A program made the translations under genes and the position numbers. Below are positions 10,919 to 20,343 of a DNA stretch of 64,000 bases, piece after piece. A model generated the notes under the pieces. That model had not been told where the DNA came from. It did no database searches and worked only from the letters and a program-made list of their open reading frames with translations. How positions within the stretch are numbered: position 1 is the first letter of the stretch; each line of letters begins with the position of its first letter. The stretch comes from DASQDN01 sp963833675. Its GTDB lineage: Bacteria > Acidobacteriota > Terriglobia > Bryobacterales > Bryobacteraceae. The stretch covers positions 124,001-188,000 of the forward strand of contig CAWHYW010000031.1 in NCBI GenBank assembly GCA_963833675.1. The letters are read 5' to 3'.

Positions 10919-11349
10919 TGGTCCTCGTCGATACTTCCGTCTGGATTGCTCATCTTCGCGACCGACAGGCTCTTCTTGTGGATCTTCTGGGTGGGGGCCT
11001 GGTCGTCATACATCCGTTCGTCACGGGTGAGCTCGCGTGAGGAAACGTAACCGGTCGGGCCTCCTTTCTCGCAGACCTCACTGCGTTGCCCTCCGCCACA
11101 AGTGCGTCCCACGCCGAGGTGATGCGCCTTGTCGAAGCTCGCAAACTCTGGGGACGCGGTCTGGGTTGGATCGATGCGCGCCTGCTCGCTTCAGCGCTCC
11201 TCTCGCATTGCCGGCTGTGGACACTCGACAAGCGGCTTGGATCGGCGGCTTCCGAACTGGGAGTAGCCTGGAAGAATCACGGCGCGGCAAGGGCGCGTTT
11301 CAAAGCGGATCACACAGATAATTCAAAGCGGGAACCACCAAACCCTTAA
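10918..11349 (+). pseudogene. vapC: VapC-type PIN-domain ribonuclease toxin with in-frame TGA
   Basis: The start at 10918 gives 'MVLVDTSVWIAHLRDRQ', the PIN-domain opening whose Asp is the first metal ligand. It runs to 'PFVTGELA' and meets TGA at 11038-11040. The same frame then continues with 'GNVTGRASFLADLTALPSA', 'RKLWGRGLGWIDARLLASAL' (second acidic cluster) and 'LWTLDKRLGSAASELG', ending with TAA at 11347-11349. Apart from the TGA (most simply CGA changed to TGA) it is a full-length VapC of about 143 codons. VapC toxins cleave tRNA or rRNA. Toxin and antitoxin are both inactivated, which fits loss of the whole module rather than loss of the antitoxin alone. Confidence 0.8.
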
Positions 11350-12726
11350 GCCAAAATCTCTTCAATCACATTTCCCTCAACATCCGTCAACCGGAAGTCC
11401 CGACCGCTATAGCGATACGTAAGCCGCTTGTGATCGATCCCAAGCAAGTGCAACACCGTCGCATGCAGATCATGTACGTGACAGCGCTTCTCAGCCGCCT
11501 TGAAGCCGAAATCGTCGGTAGCGCCGTAAGTCATTCCGCCTTTCACACCTCCGCCCGCCAGCAGCGTGCAAAAGCCATGAACATTGTGATCGCGCCCGTT
11601 ACCGACCTTCTCCAGTCCGCTGTTTTGGATCATCGGAGTCCGCCCGAACTCACTTCCGACGATCAGCAGCGTATCTTCGAACAGCCCCGCGAGTCTTCAA
11701 ATCTTCGATCAACGAAGCGATCGGTCCATCTGCGCGCATGCGCAAGCTTCGCGTGGAGCCGGATATCGTCGTGACTGTCCCAGGGTTGAAAGTTCCCGAA
11801 GTAAACCTGCACCATCCGAGTCCCGCGTTCCACAAGACGCAACGCAGTCAGACATCCTCGACCGAAATCCGTATCGCCATACCGCGCGCCGAGCGCCGAC
11901 TCTCCTTCGAAATATCGAACACCTCCGGCGCTTCCGACTGCATGCGGAAAGCAACCTCCATCGGTCTGGATGCCCGCTTCCAATTCCGGCTGATGCCCGA
12001 CACGGCGCAGATAAGATCTGATTCACCTTATCCAGCAGCGACAATTGATCTCTTTGTTCGCTCGTACTGTAAGTCTGTGTTGTGGATATTCGCCAGCAGC
12101 TTGTCCGGCTCTCTTTCGCCGCTCGGAATGTACGTCCCCTGATAAACCGATGGCAGGAACGTCGAACTCCACAGCTGCGCGCCCAGCACCGGATATCCCG
12201 GACACAATACCACGAACCCTGGCAGATTCTGATTCACCGTTCCCAACCCGTACGTCACCCACGACCCCATCGACGGACGTCCCGTCAGCCCATGGCCGCA
12301 GTTCATCATCAGCAGCGAAGGGCCATGATTCCCGTTATCCGAATACATCGACCGGATAACGCAGATATCGTCGATCACCGAAGCCACACGCGGGAAAATC
12401 TCGCTTACCTCTGTCCCGCTCTGGCCGTATTTCTTAAACTCAAACGGTGATCGCATCAGGTTGCCCGAGGCGCGATCCGTCTGTAATCTTGGGCCCAGGC
12501 ATCGGCTCGCCGTCGTGCTTCGTCAGCATCGGCTTCGGGTCGAACGTGTCGATGTGCGACATCCCGCCGTTCAGAAACAGGAAAATGACACGCTTCGCTT
12601 TCGGCGCAAAATGAGGAGCCTTCGGAGCAAGCGGCCCGGCGCCGCGCCTCAGCATGCAAGACGTTAATAAGTCCCAGAGTGCCGAATCCGGCCCCCATCG
12701 CTCGCAGACGCGTCCCGTCGATTCAT
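11346..12726 (-). pseudogene. DUF1501 family exported protein, frameshifted
   Basis: The start at 12726 gives 'MNRRD', and with one shift the signal continues 'MGAGFGTLGLINVLHAEA', then 'KAPHFAPKAKRVIFLFLNGG' and 'MSHIDTFDPKPMLTKHDGEP', the hallmark opening of DUF1501 (a sulfatase-like, alkaline-phosphatase-superfamily group). The middle reads from 12456 to 12028 ('EIFPRVASVIDDICVIRSM', 'HGPSLLMMNCGH', 'MGSWVTYGLGT'), then pieces in other frames near 11660-11980, and the end ('GLEKVGNGRDHNVHGFCTLL', 'HDLHATVLHLLGIDH') at 11633-11346. At least four shifts. The ribosome-binding site aggagg lies at 12733-12739 across the stop codon of the preceding DUF1549 gene. These genes usually come as a pair and are common in Planctomycetes and Acidobacteria; the reaction is unknown. 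Confidence 0.85.
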
Positions 12727-12736
12727 CGCAACCCTC

Positions 12737-15385
12737 CTAATTCACTGAACTGAATTCGGTCGACGTCAGCAGCACCTGCATGTACTGCGGCCACGCCTGT
12801 TCCCGCTTCGCCACAAACGTCAGTGCCAAGTTCAACCTCGGACACGCTCGGCTCGCGTCCAAACAGCAACTCGTAGGCCCGCTGTATTCGAGCGGCATCG
12901 TCACTCTCGCCTCGCCAGCCGGTCCGCCAGAGCCTTGGCCTGCTTCGCCACAAAACCATTATTCATGAAATACAGCCGCTGCATCGGACCGACCGTAACC
13001 AGGCGCTGCTCGCTGGTGGCATTCGGATTCGGGAAATCGAACAACGCCAGCTCCGCATCGGGCTTCGTCCGTGCCAACCAGCCGCATAAACCGTCCGTCG
13101 ACGATTCGTCGTCTCCGAGCGGAATCGACGGGCCTCCCATCGAAAGGTCCAGATTCCCGGAAACCGCCAGCAGCGATCGCGCAACGCTTCGGCATCCAGC
13201 CGCTGCTCGCAGGTTGGCCCGCCATAACAAACGATTAGCCGGGTCCTGCGCCAAGTTCTTCTCATCGATGTCCGTGCTCAATTGATACGTGGCCGAAAGC
13301 ATGATCTCGCGATGCATCGCCTTGATTGACCAACCACCTTCAACGAATCTCGCCGCCAGGTAATCGAGCAGTTCCGGATGCGTCGGTCGCTCTCCCAACT
13401 GGCCGAAGTTCGACGGCGTTCCCACCAGTCCCATGGCCGAAATGATGCTGCCAGATCCGATTCACCATCACTCGTGCAAACAGCGGATTCGAAGCATTGG
13501 CGATCAGGTTCGCCAGTTCCAATCGGCCGCTGCCGGACCGGAAAAGGCACGGTCTCCCTTCGATAGAGCACGTGAGATACCCGCGCGGAGCAATCTCGCC
13601 CTGGTTCTTCTCATCGCCTCGAATGTAGACCTTGATATCCGCCGGCTTTTGCCATCCCGAATCGTATGCAGGAACGGATACTGCGGCGGCAGTTCCTTCT
13701 CCAGAGTCTTCAGACGAGCGTTCATCAGATTTCGTGATGCTCCCGCCACTCGTCCGACAGAAAGCGATCGATCTCCTTCGGACCGTAGTAGTACACACCG
13801 CCTTTGAAATCGAGGAAATCTTTCTTATACGGTTCTGAAGCCAGATCCCGCCACAGATAATACTTCTCGATCGGAAGCGACTCCAGATTCGTGTACTGCC
13901 GCGTCTTCTCATCCCGAACACCGGCCGCGCCCCCGAGCTTCACATAATTCCGATCGTCCATCGCGTGCTTGTCGGCAAACACACCGAGCACAAACGTCTG
14001 GAACTCATCTGCGAATCGCTGTACCTCGCTCCGATCCGCGTGCTTGGCAACCAGCTCATCCCAGCGATCCAGAAACTTATGGTCGCGTCCGGGAGTTTTC
14101 AAGAAGGCAACCCAGCGTTTCAGCGTGGTTTCGTCGAGCTTCACAGCCGCCGCATCCAGCGGACCGCCATTGATCACGTCCCAGGCACGCCATCAGATAG
14201 CGCGACGTCTTCGCTGCCAGCAGTTCGGTCAATTCCGTGCTGTGCTTCTGCACGAAATCGTCAATTGCATTCTTTTGCTCTTCGATCTGCCTTCTTCTGC
14301 TTCTTCTGCGACTCGACCACGTCCGCGCTCGCCAGCGGGAACTTCATATTTTTCCGTGCTCTTGAACACACCCAGCCAGCGAGTAAAAATCCTTCGTCGG
14401 GATCGGATCGTACTTGTGATCGTGACACCGCGCGCATCCGATCGTCAGTCCCAGAAACACCTGTCCCGTAACATCCACACGATCGTCTTCGTCCGGTCCC
14501 AGAGCATAGAACCCAAGCCCCGGAAGCAGCTTCTCCCGTTGCTTGCCTTCGCATCAGGTCGCCCGCGATCTGCGCCTTCACGAACACGTCATAAGGCATG
14601 TCGTCATTGAACGCCTGAATCACCCAGTCCCGATATCGGTACGCATTCGGAAACGGAGTATCCTTACTCGCGCCGAGATCTCCATCCGAGTAGCGCGCAA
14701 GATCGAGCCAGTAACGGCCCCAGCGTTCTCCATAATGCGGCGACGCGAGCAGTCGATCGACAACCTTTGCGGAACGCATCAGGCGAGGAATCGTTCACGA
14801 ATGCGTCCACTTCCTCCGGAGTCGGAGGAAGCCCGATCAGGTCGAATGTCGCTCTTCGGATCAGGGCGTGCTTGTCCGCCTGCCGGACCGGCTTCAGTCC
14901 CTTTTCTTCCAACTTTGCCCGGACGAAGCGATCGATATCAGTGACGTTCGCCTCTTGCTGCGGAAGCGACGGAACCGGAGGCTTGCTGACTGGCTGAAAC
15001 GCCCAGTATTCGTCATGACTTGACCGGTGGCGACCGTCTCCGGCCAGACGGCCCCGGCCTTCACCCACGCTGTCAGATCGTTGATTTCCTGGTCCGGACA
15101 GCTTCCCTTGGGGAGGCATCTTGATCCGCGCGTGCGTTTTACGGACCGCCTGGATCAGCAGGCTCTTGTCCGGATCGCCGGCGATCACCACCGGACCATC
15201 CTGCCCGCCTTTCATCAGGTGTTCGCGCGGAATCCAGTTGCAAGGCCGCCCATCTTCGCCTTCGCATGGCAAGCGAAGCAATTGTTCGCCAGCACCGGCC
15301 TGACGTGCTTTTCAAAGAAATCCGCTTGCTGCTGACCGGAGGCGGCGTTGCAAATGAGAAACGCCTGGTATCCCCACGAAAACAA
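12737..15385 (-). pseudogene. Planctomycete-type cytochrome c + DUF1549 + DUF1553 protein, heavily frameshifted
   Basis: Pieces on the minus strand, in order: 'QQADFFEKHVRPVLANNCFA' leading to a CFACH heme site (about 15260-15345), 'KSLLIQAVRKTHARIKMPPQ' (about 15100-15170), 'DIDRFVRAKLEEKGLKP' and 'FDLIGLPPTPEEVDAFV' of DUF1549 (about 14800-14950), 'RWGRYWLDLARYSDGDLG' (about 14650-14750), a middle piece 14177-13725, then DUF1553 with 'LANLIANASNPLFARVMVNR' (about 13420-13520), 'HPELLDYLAARFVEGGW' and 'LSATYQLSTDIDEKN', ending '..TSTEFSSVN' at the TAG 12737-12739. The start is uncertain; a TTG at 15385 would open a hydrophobic segment. At least six shifts. Together with the DUF1501 gene it would form an exported two-protein unit often linked to complex carbohydrate use. 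Confidence 0.85.
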
Positions 15386-15522
15386 AATGTCGCTTCGGAC
15401 TCACTGCAAATCGACTCTAACAAACCCGATTCCACGAGGTCAATTCGACTGATTTCACCTAAGGGCAGCGAGTACAGGGTTTGGAGGCAGATTGATTGCT
15501 AACCTAGAGAGAGAGAAGACCC

Positions 15523-16995
15523 ATGCGGACTGTAACGTTAACGTCGACTCTGCTCCTGGTTGTTTTTGAATCCTACGCTCTTGCGCAGAGCGCTCCAGCG
15601 AACTCTACACGTCAAACTCCGCCTTTGTATGAGATGACCATCGTCTCCAGAACAACGAAGGCGATCAACTACGGCTATCTCACGGCGCCCACCCGTATCG
15701 ATTTCAAAGGTACTCCGGTCTTATCCGATGCGAAGGGCGAAGCCGTTGTCGAAGCCAAACGCGGCGCGACTCTACTGAAGATGAAGTTTGAGAATGTCCC
15801 GGCGCCAAGCCGATTTGGGCCTCAGTATCTTGCATACGTCGTTTGGGCCATAAGCCCGGACGGCCGCGCACAAAATATCGGGGAGCTGACCATCGATGGA
15901 TCGCAAAAGGCCAAGTTGAGCACCAGTACACCACTGCAAACGTTCGCGATGATCGTGACCGCGGAGCCGTATTACTCCGTCACACAGCCCAGCGAGGTGG
16001 TCGTCATGGAGAACGTTGTTGGACCTGGGACCATCGGCAAGATCGAAGAAGTGAACGCCACCTATGAGCTGTTTCCGCGAAAGCCGTTCACTTATGATCC
16101 TGCCTCGCAGCCGAAGACGACCACGATAGCGCCGGCAAATCAGGCCCAATACGAAGCGATCAATGCCGTATATCAAGCCTTGAATGCAATCCAGATCGCC
16201 CAGTCGCAGGGCGCCGACCAGTACGCTCCGGAGCAAATGGCTCGAGCTCGTAAAATTTACGATCAGGCTCGCGGCATGTCCTCCAATCTCAGCAAGGAGG
16301 CCGTATCTTTGGCGAGAGAAGCGACACAAATCGCGGAAGACAGCCGCGCCATCGCCGCAAAGCGCTCCGCAGCCGAAAAAGCCGCCATCGAAAAGATCGG
16401 TGTAGAAAAGACTACCACTACTCCGGAACCCACTCCTCCTCCGCCACCTGCCCCAAGTTCTGTCGAAAGAGGCAGGGCAAGCACACAACAGCCCCGTGCC
16501 ACGGCCGGAGCGCCTCCCATCCAGGTCGATGAGAGCCGTCTGATGAGGGACGACCCTCAAGCGCTGAACAACCGTCGGAGTCTGCTCGCATCGTTGCCAA
16601 AGACGTTCGAAGTACTTGATGGAGGGCAGGGAATTGTTGTAACTGTACCTGACCAGCGCATCGCGTCTCCTTCCTTGCAGTCCGATCTGGCTCCGGTAGC
16701 CGCGGCGATCAGGCGATATAAGGACCTGCATGTTGAAGTAGGAGGTCACTCCGACTTCGCTAACGCGGAAACTGCAACCGAGCACTCCGCCGAAGCAGTG
16801 AAGTCGGCGCTTGTCGGCGCGGGCATCTCGCCGGATCTCATCGCGGTGAACAACTACGGAGCGACTCGTCCGCGCACATCGAACGCGACCGCCGAAGGTC
16901 GCGCGCAGAATCGCAGAGTGGAAATCGTGATTGCCGGCGATGCCATCGGCATCCTGCCCACCTGGGATCGCACTTACAAACTGCAGCCCCGCTAA
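15523..16995 (+). CDS. OmpA-family envelope protein with N-terminal beta domain and helical middle
   Basis: An intact 490-residue protein. Residues 1-22 form a Sec signal ending in 'ALAQ'. Residues about 35-180 are rich in beta-strand patterns. Residues about 205-290 are Ala/Gln-rich amphipathic helices ('YQALNAIQIAQSQGADQYAP', 'EQMARARKIYDQ') like DUF4398 proteins. A Pro-rich linker ('PEPTPPPPPAPSS') leads to a C-terminal OmpA-like peptidoglycan-binding domain, about residues 365-480 ('VEVGGHSDFANAET', 'AENRRVEIVI'-like ending 'AQNRRVEIVIAG'). It probably anchors the outer envelope to peptidoglycan. It stands alone between the broken DUF1549 gene and the binding-protein gene, and its lack of indels contrasts with its left neighbours. 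Confidence 0.85.
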   Translation: MRTVTLTSTLLLVVFESYALAQSAPANSTRQTPPLYEMTIVSRTTKAINYGYLTAPTRIDFKGTPVLSDAKGEAVVEAKRGATLLKMKFENVPAPSRFGPQYLAYVVWAISPDGRAQNIGELTIDGSQKAKLSTSTPLQTFAMIVTAEPYYSVTQPSEVVVMENVVGPGTIGKIEEVNATYELFPRKPFTYDPASQPKTTTIAPANQAQYEAINAVYQALNAIQIAQSQGADQYAPEQMARARKIYDQARGMSSNLSKEAVSLAREATQIAEDSRAIAAKRSAAEKAAIEKIGVEKTTTTPEPTPPPPPAPSSVERGRASTQQPRATAGAPPIQVDESRLMRDDPQALNNRRSLLASLPKTFEVLDGGQGIVVTVPDQRIASPSLQSDLAPVAAAIRRYKDLHVEVGGHSDFANAETATEHSAEAVKSALVGAGISPDLIAVNNYGATRPRTSNATAEGRAQNRRVEIVIAGDAIGILPTWDRTYKLQPR

Positions 16996-17064
16996 TCTGC
17001 GGTCATCACCGTTTAATTCTCCGACTGGCGTACAATCAATGCGGCTGCATAGGAGGATAGAAAC

Positions 17065-18075
17065 ATGTACTCTCCACTCCGAACGGTGGCTGCAGTCAGC
17101 TCGCTCCCACTTATACTGCTATCCATCGGTTGTTCCGGCGGGTCCCGCCATGACTCCACTGAAAACTACTATCTCGTGGCCACCAATATCAAGATTCCGT
17201 ATTGGCGGGCCGCCTTCGATGGCTTGGACCGCGCATCCAAAGATCTGAAGCTTCGTGCGGAGATGGTTGGTCCCGACACTTATGATCCAAAAGCGCAGCA
17301 GGAAATCTTTCGCGAGATCGTGAGGACAAAAAAGCCTACGGGTATCCTTATCTCGGTTGCCGATCCGGGGCTTATGAAAGCGGACATCGATTCTGCCATC
17401 GCCGCCGGAATTCCTGTCGTCACGATGGACTCCGACGCTCCCGCTACGCATCGGCTGTTCTTCATCGGCACGAACAACTATCAGGCCGGTGTCATGGGAG
17501 GCCGCGTGCTTGCCAAGAATCTGAACGGTAAGGGCAACGTCGTCGTATTCACGTTTCCTGCGCAGGCGAACCTGATTGAACGTCTTCGCGGCTACCAGGA
17601 GGCCCTTTCGGGCACGGATATCAAAATCGTCGAGACAGTCGATGTCCATGGGGCGCCCAGTATTGCCTTCGACAAAACAAAAGAGATTCTCAGCAACCCA
17701 AAGCTGAAGGTAGACGGATTTGTATGCTTGGAAGCTACGTCCGGTAAAGAGGTTGCCGACGTCTTGACGCGTCAGAATGCAAAAGAAAAGGTCGTCATCG
17801 CAATGGATACTGACGAAATGACGCTCGAGTGGATCGAAAAGGGCGCCATTGCCGCGACCGTCGCGCAGAAACCCTTCACCATGGCCTACTACGGACTCTG
17901 CGCGCTCGATGAGTTGCATCACAACAAACCCGCGCAGCTAAACACCGACTGGCGTCAGAATCTCCAGGCCGTAGTGCCGTCGATCATCGATACCGGCTCA
18001 TCTCTAATCGACAAAACCAACGTTTCAACAATGCACAAATCAGCCGCTCTAATTGATCAGAGCCACGAACGATAG
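17065..18075 (+). CDS. Substrate-binding lipoprotein of the ribose/sugar (RbsB-like) class
   Basis: An intact 336-residue periplasmic binding protein of fold type I. The N-terminus is a lipoprotein signal with lipobox 'LLSIGC' (about residues 19-24). The body has 'VATNIKIPYWRAAFDGL', 'ILISVADPGLMKADIDSAIA', 'GIPVVTMDSDAP' and 'FIGTNNYQAGVMGGRVLA', the standard two-lobe layout of sugar ABC binding proteins. A clear ribosome-binding site (aggagg, 17051-17056) fixes the start. No permease or ATPase gene lies beside it, so it is an orphan component; the transporter may be elsewhere, or it may act as a sensor ligand binder. The sugar is unknown. Confidence 0.88.
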   Translation: MYSPLRTVAAVSSLPLILLSIGCSGGSRHDSTENYYLVATNIKIPYWRAAFDGLDRASKDLKLRAEMVGPDTYDPKAQQEIFREIVRTKKPTGILISVADPGLMKADIDSAIAAGIPVVTMDSDAPATHRLFFIGTNNYQAGVMGGRVLAKNLNGKGNVVVFTFPAQANLIERLRGYQEALSGTDIKIVETVDVHGAPSIAFDKTKEILSNPKLKVDGFVCLEATSGKEVADVLTRQNAKEKVVIAMDTDEMTLEWIEKGAIAATVAQKPFTMAYYGLCALDELHHNKPAQLNTDWRQNLQAVVPSIIDTGSSLIDKTNVSTMHKSAALIDQSHER

Positions 18076-18496
18076 TGAGTGGAGGTCGTCGGCAACTCTG
18101 CGGCTGACCAGTCCGAAGTCGCAAGCAAATCGCACTGGCGGCATCTATTAGAAGATTGGTCCGTACCGCAATTTCTTTGGCTGGCAACCCCAACGAGCAA
18201 TGTCAGATCGAAGGTCTTTCCATGGAGCCTGTCCAATCTGCTTGCCCTGTTGTGACATCAGTTGTTCGTTCACCGCGAACTCTAGCTTTGGTTGAACGAG
18301 CCCTTCCAACCACCTCCTGAAGTGGTTAGCCGGGAGCCATTGCTTTGGCCAGAAAGCACGCGCTAATTTGGACAGCGAGTCAGTCGAAAAAGCAACCTAG
18401 ATGACGAGCAGCAAAAATGAACGATCAACCCCAATGAAATCATTATTGATGACTAAGCGTTTGGCCTAATTTGGAGAGCATTGGCTTGTTTCTTAG
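18076..18496. other. Intergenic stretch without a recognisable gene
   Basis: About 420 bases between the binding-protein gene and the small gene at 18497. I see no sustained coding pattern, no RNA gene and no repeat. The AT content rises toward 18400-18490, which fits a promoter for the downstream gene, but I cannot point to convincing boxes. Confidence 0.4.
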
Positions 18497-18739
18497 ATGA
18501 GCGCAGCGCCTGCGGATCTCACTGAAGGGAAAAAACTTACTCATGAATCGAAAGCACAGCAAACATCAGCTTTCGACGAGCAGTTGGAATGGCTCCGCGA
18601 CCTGCTCACTAAGCACAGAACGCACCTGACCGCGGCGGCCGAAAAGAAAGGCGCGTACGGCGACTATCTGCGGCTGCTCGAGTTCTACCATCGAAATCAG
18701 GGACGAGCAAGCGAAGGAAATCATCATCGGCTAGGTTGA
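18497..18739 (+). pseudogene. Small conserved-looking protein of unknown function, disrupted
   Basis: The start at 18497 opens a hydrophilic protein with 'FDEQLEWLRDLLTKHRTHLT' and 'YGDYLRLLEFYH'. After 'FYH' the frame appears to shift: the neighbouring frame continues as 'EIRDEQAKEIIIG', then TAG (18732-18734, possibly TGG changed) and 'VENDAS'. This reads as a charged helical protein of perhaps 90 residues with one indel and one nonsense change. I do not recognise a family. Either the shown end at 18739 is right and the protein is simply short, or it is a decayed gene; the helical continuation favours decay. Confidence 0.45.
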
Positions 18740-18842
18740 AAACGACGCCTCAAGAAATTGGTCTCGTTTCCTAAAAACGCCATCTGAATTCAACTCCGCC
18801 GGCCGGCTGGAAGATAATTGCCATTAACGAGGATGACCAGTA

Positions 18843-19868
18843 ATGAAACGTAGAGGCTTCGTGAAAGCGCTCGCGGCGGCTCCGGCTCTGCCTCCAGCGC
18901 TCGCCCAGCAGTTCGCGGAATCTACTCCTCCCGGCAGCGTTGGATACCGGAAATCTTTCGATCGTTTGCAACGCAGTGGTTCGGGAGTTGAGTGTAGACA
19001 AGAACACAGGCTTGGTGAACGGCGCGCACTTCGTCGACCGTCACTCCCATCGAGAACTGCATGCAAACGCGCGAGCTGTAGTGGTCGGAGCCTCGTGTCT
19101 TGAAAGTACACGTCTGCTGCTGAATTCGAAGATCGCAAATTCAAGCGGAGTGCTTGGCCACTATTTGCACGATCAGTTCTACATCTCGAACAGCGTCGTG
19201 GCACTTGTACCCGAAGCGCGCAATGGGAAAGCTCCCCGCGGTCTTGTCGGCGGCGCCGCATATATCCCTCGGTTCCGAAATTTGAAAGGTGGCGCCAAAG
19301 CCCGGAACTTCATCCGGGGGTACGCGTTCGACTTCAACACGGGCAACACGCCGGATGTGCGTTACTTCCCGACCTGGGGCGAGGAGTTGCAGAAGGAACT
19401 TGATAGTTGCCGGGGAGCCGGTTTCTCTGCGACTGCAATGGGAGAAGTCCTGCCCCGATTTGAGAACCATGCCCGCATCGATCCGGATAAAGTCGATGCG
19501 TGGGGAATCCCCGGTTCTCAACTTCCAGTGCCGCTATACCGATAACGAGTTCAATATGGCGAAGGATGCCGTCGAAACGCTCGGTGAGGTATGCCGCCAG
19601 GCGAAATTTGAAGTGTTACATCGCAATGACAAAATGTTTCCGCCAGGGACATAGCATTCACGAGCTGGGTACATGCCGTATGGGCGATAATCCCAAAACG
19701 AGCGTGCTGAACAAGTGGAATCAGAGTCACGATATTAAGAATCTGTTCGTGGTCGACGGCAGCAGTTTCGTCACCGGCGGTAGCCAAAACCCGACAATGA
19801 CAATCCTTGCGTTATCGATGCGAGCTTCCGAGTATCTCGCGGATAGGCTAGCGAAGCGTGAAATTTAG
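18843..19868 (+). pseudogene. GMC oxidoreductase remnant lacking the FAD-binding N-terminus
   Basis: The C-terminal two thirds of a glucose-methanol-choline oxidoreductase are visible: 'NARAVVVGASCLESTRLLLN' (about 19060-19130), 'GVLGHYLHDQFY', 'HSIHELGTCRMGDNP' and 'GGSQNPTMTILALSMRASEY' (the C-terminal catalytic His/Asn region). The frame changes near 18935, 19510 and 19640. The N-terminal GxGxxG FAD fold, expected over about 200-250 residues, is missing: a signal peptide ('MKRRGFVKALAAAPALPP') starts at 18843 and joins the middle of the enzyme after about 30 residues. In related genomes a small Tat-exported subunit (gluconate 2-dehydrogenase subunit 3 type) often precedes the GMC gene, so the signal may be that gene's start fused by a deletion; this is inference. 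It would have oxidised an alcohol or sugar in the periplasm. Confidence 0.8.
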
Positions 19869-20334
19869 AATATGTCTCGTCGTGCTGTGGGCGGCCCTGG
19901 CTTGGGCACAGGGACCGGCGCAGCCTGTTCCATTCAGTCACAAGCAACACGTGGGAACGTTGAAACTGAAATGCAACATGTGCCACCCAAATCGCGACCC
20001 GGGGGAGATGATGGGCATCGCAGTGGCGTCGGTATGTATGCAGTGCCATTCCGCCGTCAAGACCGACAGCCCCGCGATTCAAAAGGTTGCGGAAGCCGCA
20101 AAGAGCGCCAAGCCGATCCGATGGCGTCGAGTCTACGAAATTCCGTCCTATGTGTTCTTCAGCCATCGCACTCATTTAGACGCTGGAGCGGCGTGCGATG
20201 TCTGTCACGGACCTGTAGCCGAACGCGAGGTCCTGACTCGCGAGGCGGACGTTTCAATGAAGGGCTGCATGAACTGTCACACTCAGAAGAAGGCCAGCAA
20301 CGATTGCACCACTTGTCATGATCAGCGCAATTGA
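19858..20334 (+). CDS. Pentaheme c-type cytochrome related to ActA
   Basis: An intact 158-residue exported cytochrome beginning at a GTG (19858) that overlaps the GMC stop by 11 bases. After the signal ('MKFRICLVVLWAALAWAQ') there are five CxxCH heme sites, at about residues 39, 60, 113, 137 and 150. Distal histidines lie in 'VPFSHKQHVG' and 'YVFFSHRTHLDAG'. The order of motifs matches ActA of this same window (44561-43914): 'VPYSHKLHAG', CxxCH, VCMxCH, 'KPIxW', 'YVFFxHxxH', CxxCHG. It is therefore probably a soluble ActA paralogue or a cytochrome c7-like relative that takes electrons from the neighbouring dehydrogenase. Confidence 0.88.
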   Translation: MKFRICLVVLWAALAWAQGPAQPVPFSHKQHVGTLKLKCNMCHPNRDPGEMMGIAVASVCMQCHSAVKTDSPAIQKVAEAAKSAKPIRWRRVYEIPSYVFFSHRTHLDAGAACDVCHGPVAEREVLTREADVSMKGCMNCHTQKKASNDCTTCHDQRN

Positions 20335-20343
20335 GTCCGGGTT

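Noticed and set aside
11038..11040. In-frame TGA in vapC near SelA-like genes, tempting as selenocysteine
   Set aside because: The SelA-like proteins are exported and belong to the lyase-like branch; no hairpin like a SECIS follows, the site is not a Cys position in VapC, and TAG and TAA interruptions occur in other genes too.
18843..19868. A compact, novel type of GMC enzyme
   Set aside because: The FAD-binding motif is missing and the frame changes three times; it cannot be a functional short form.
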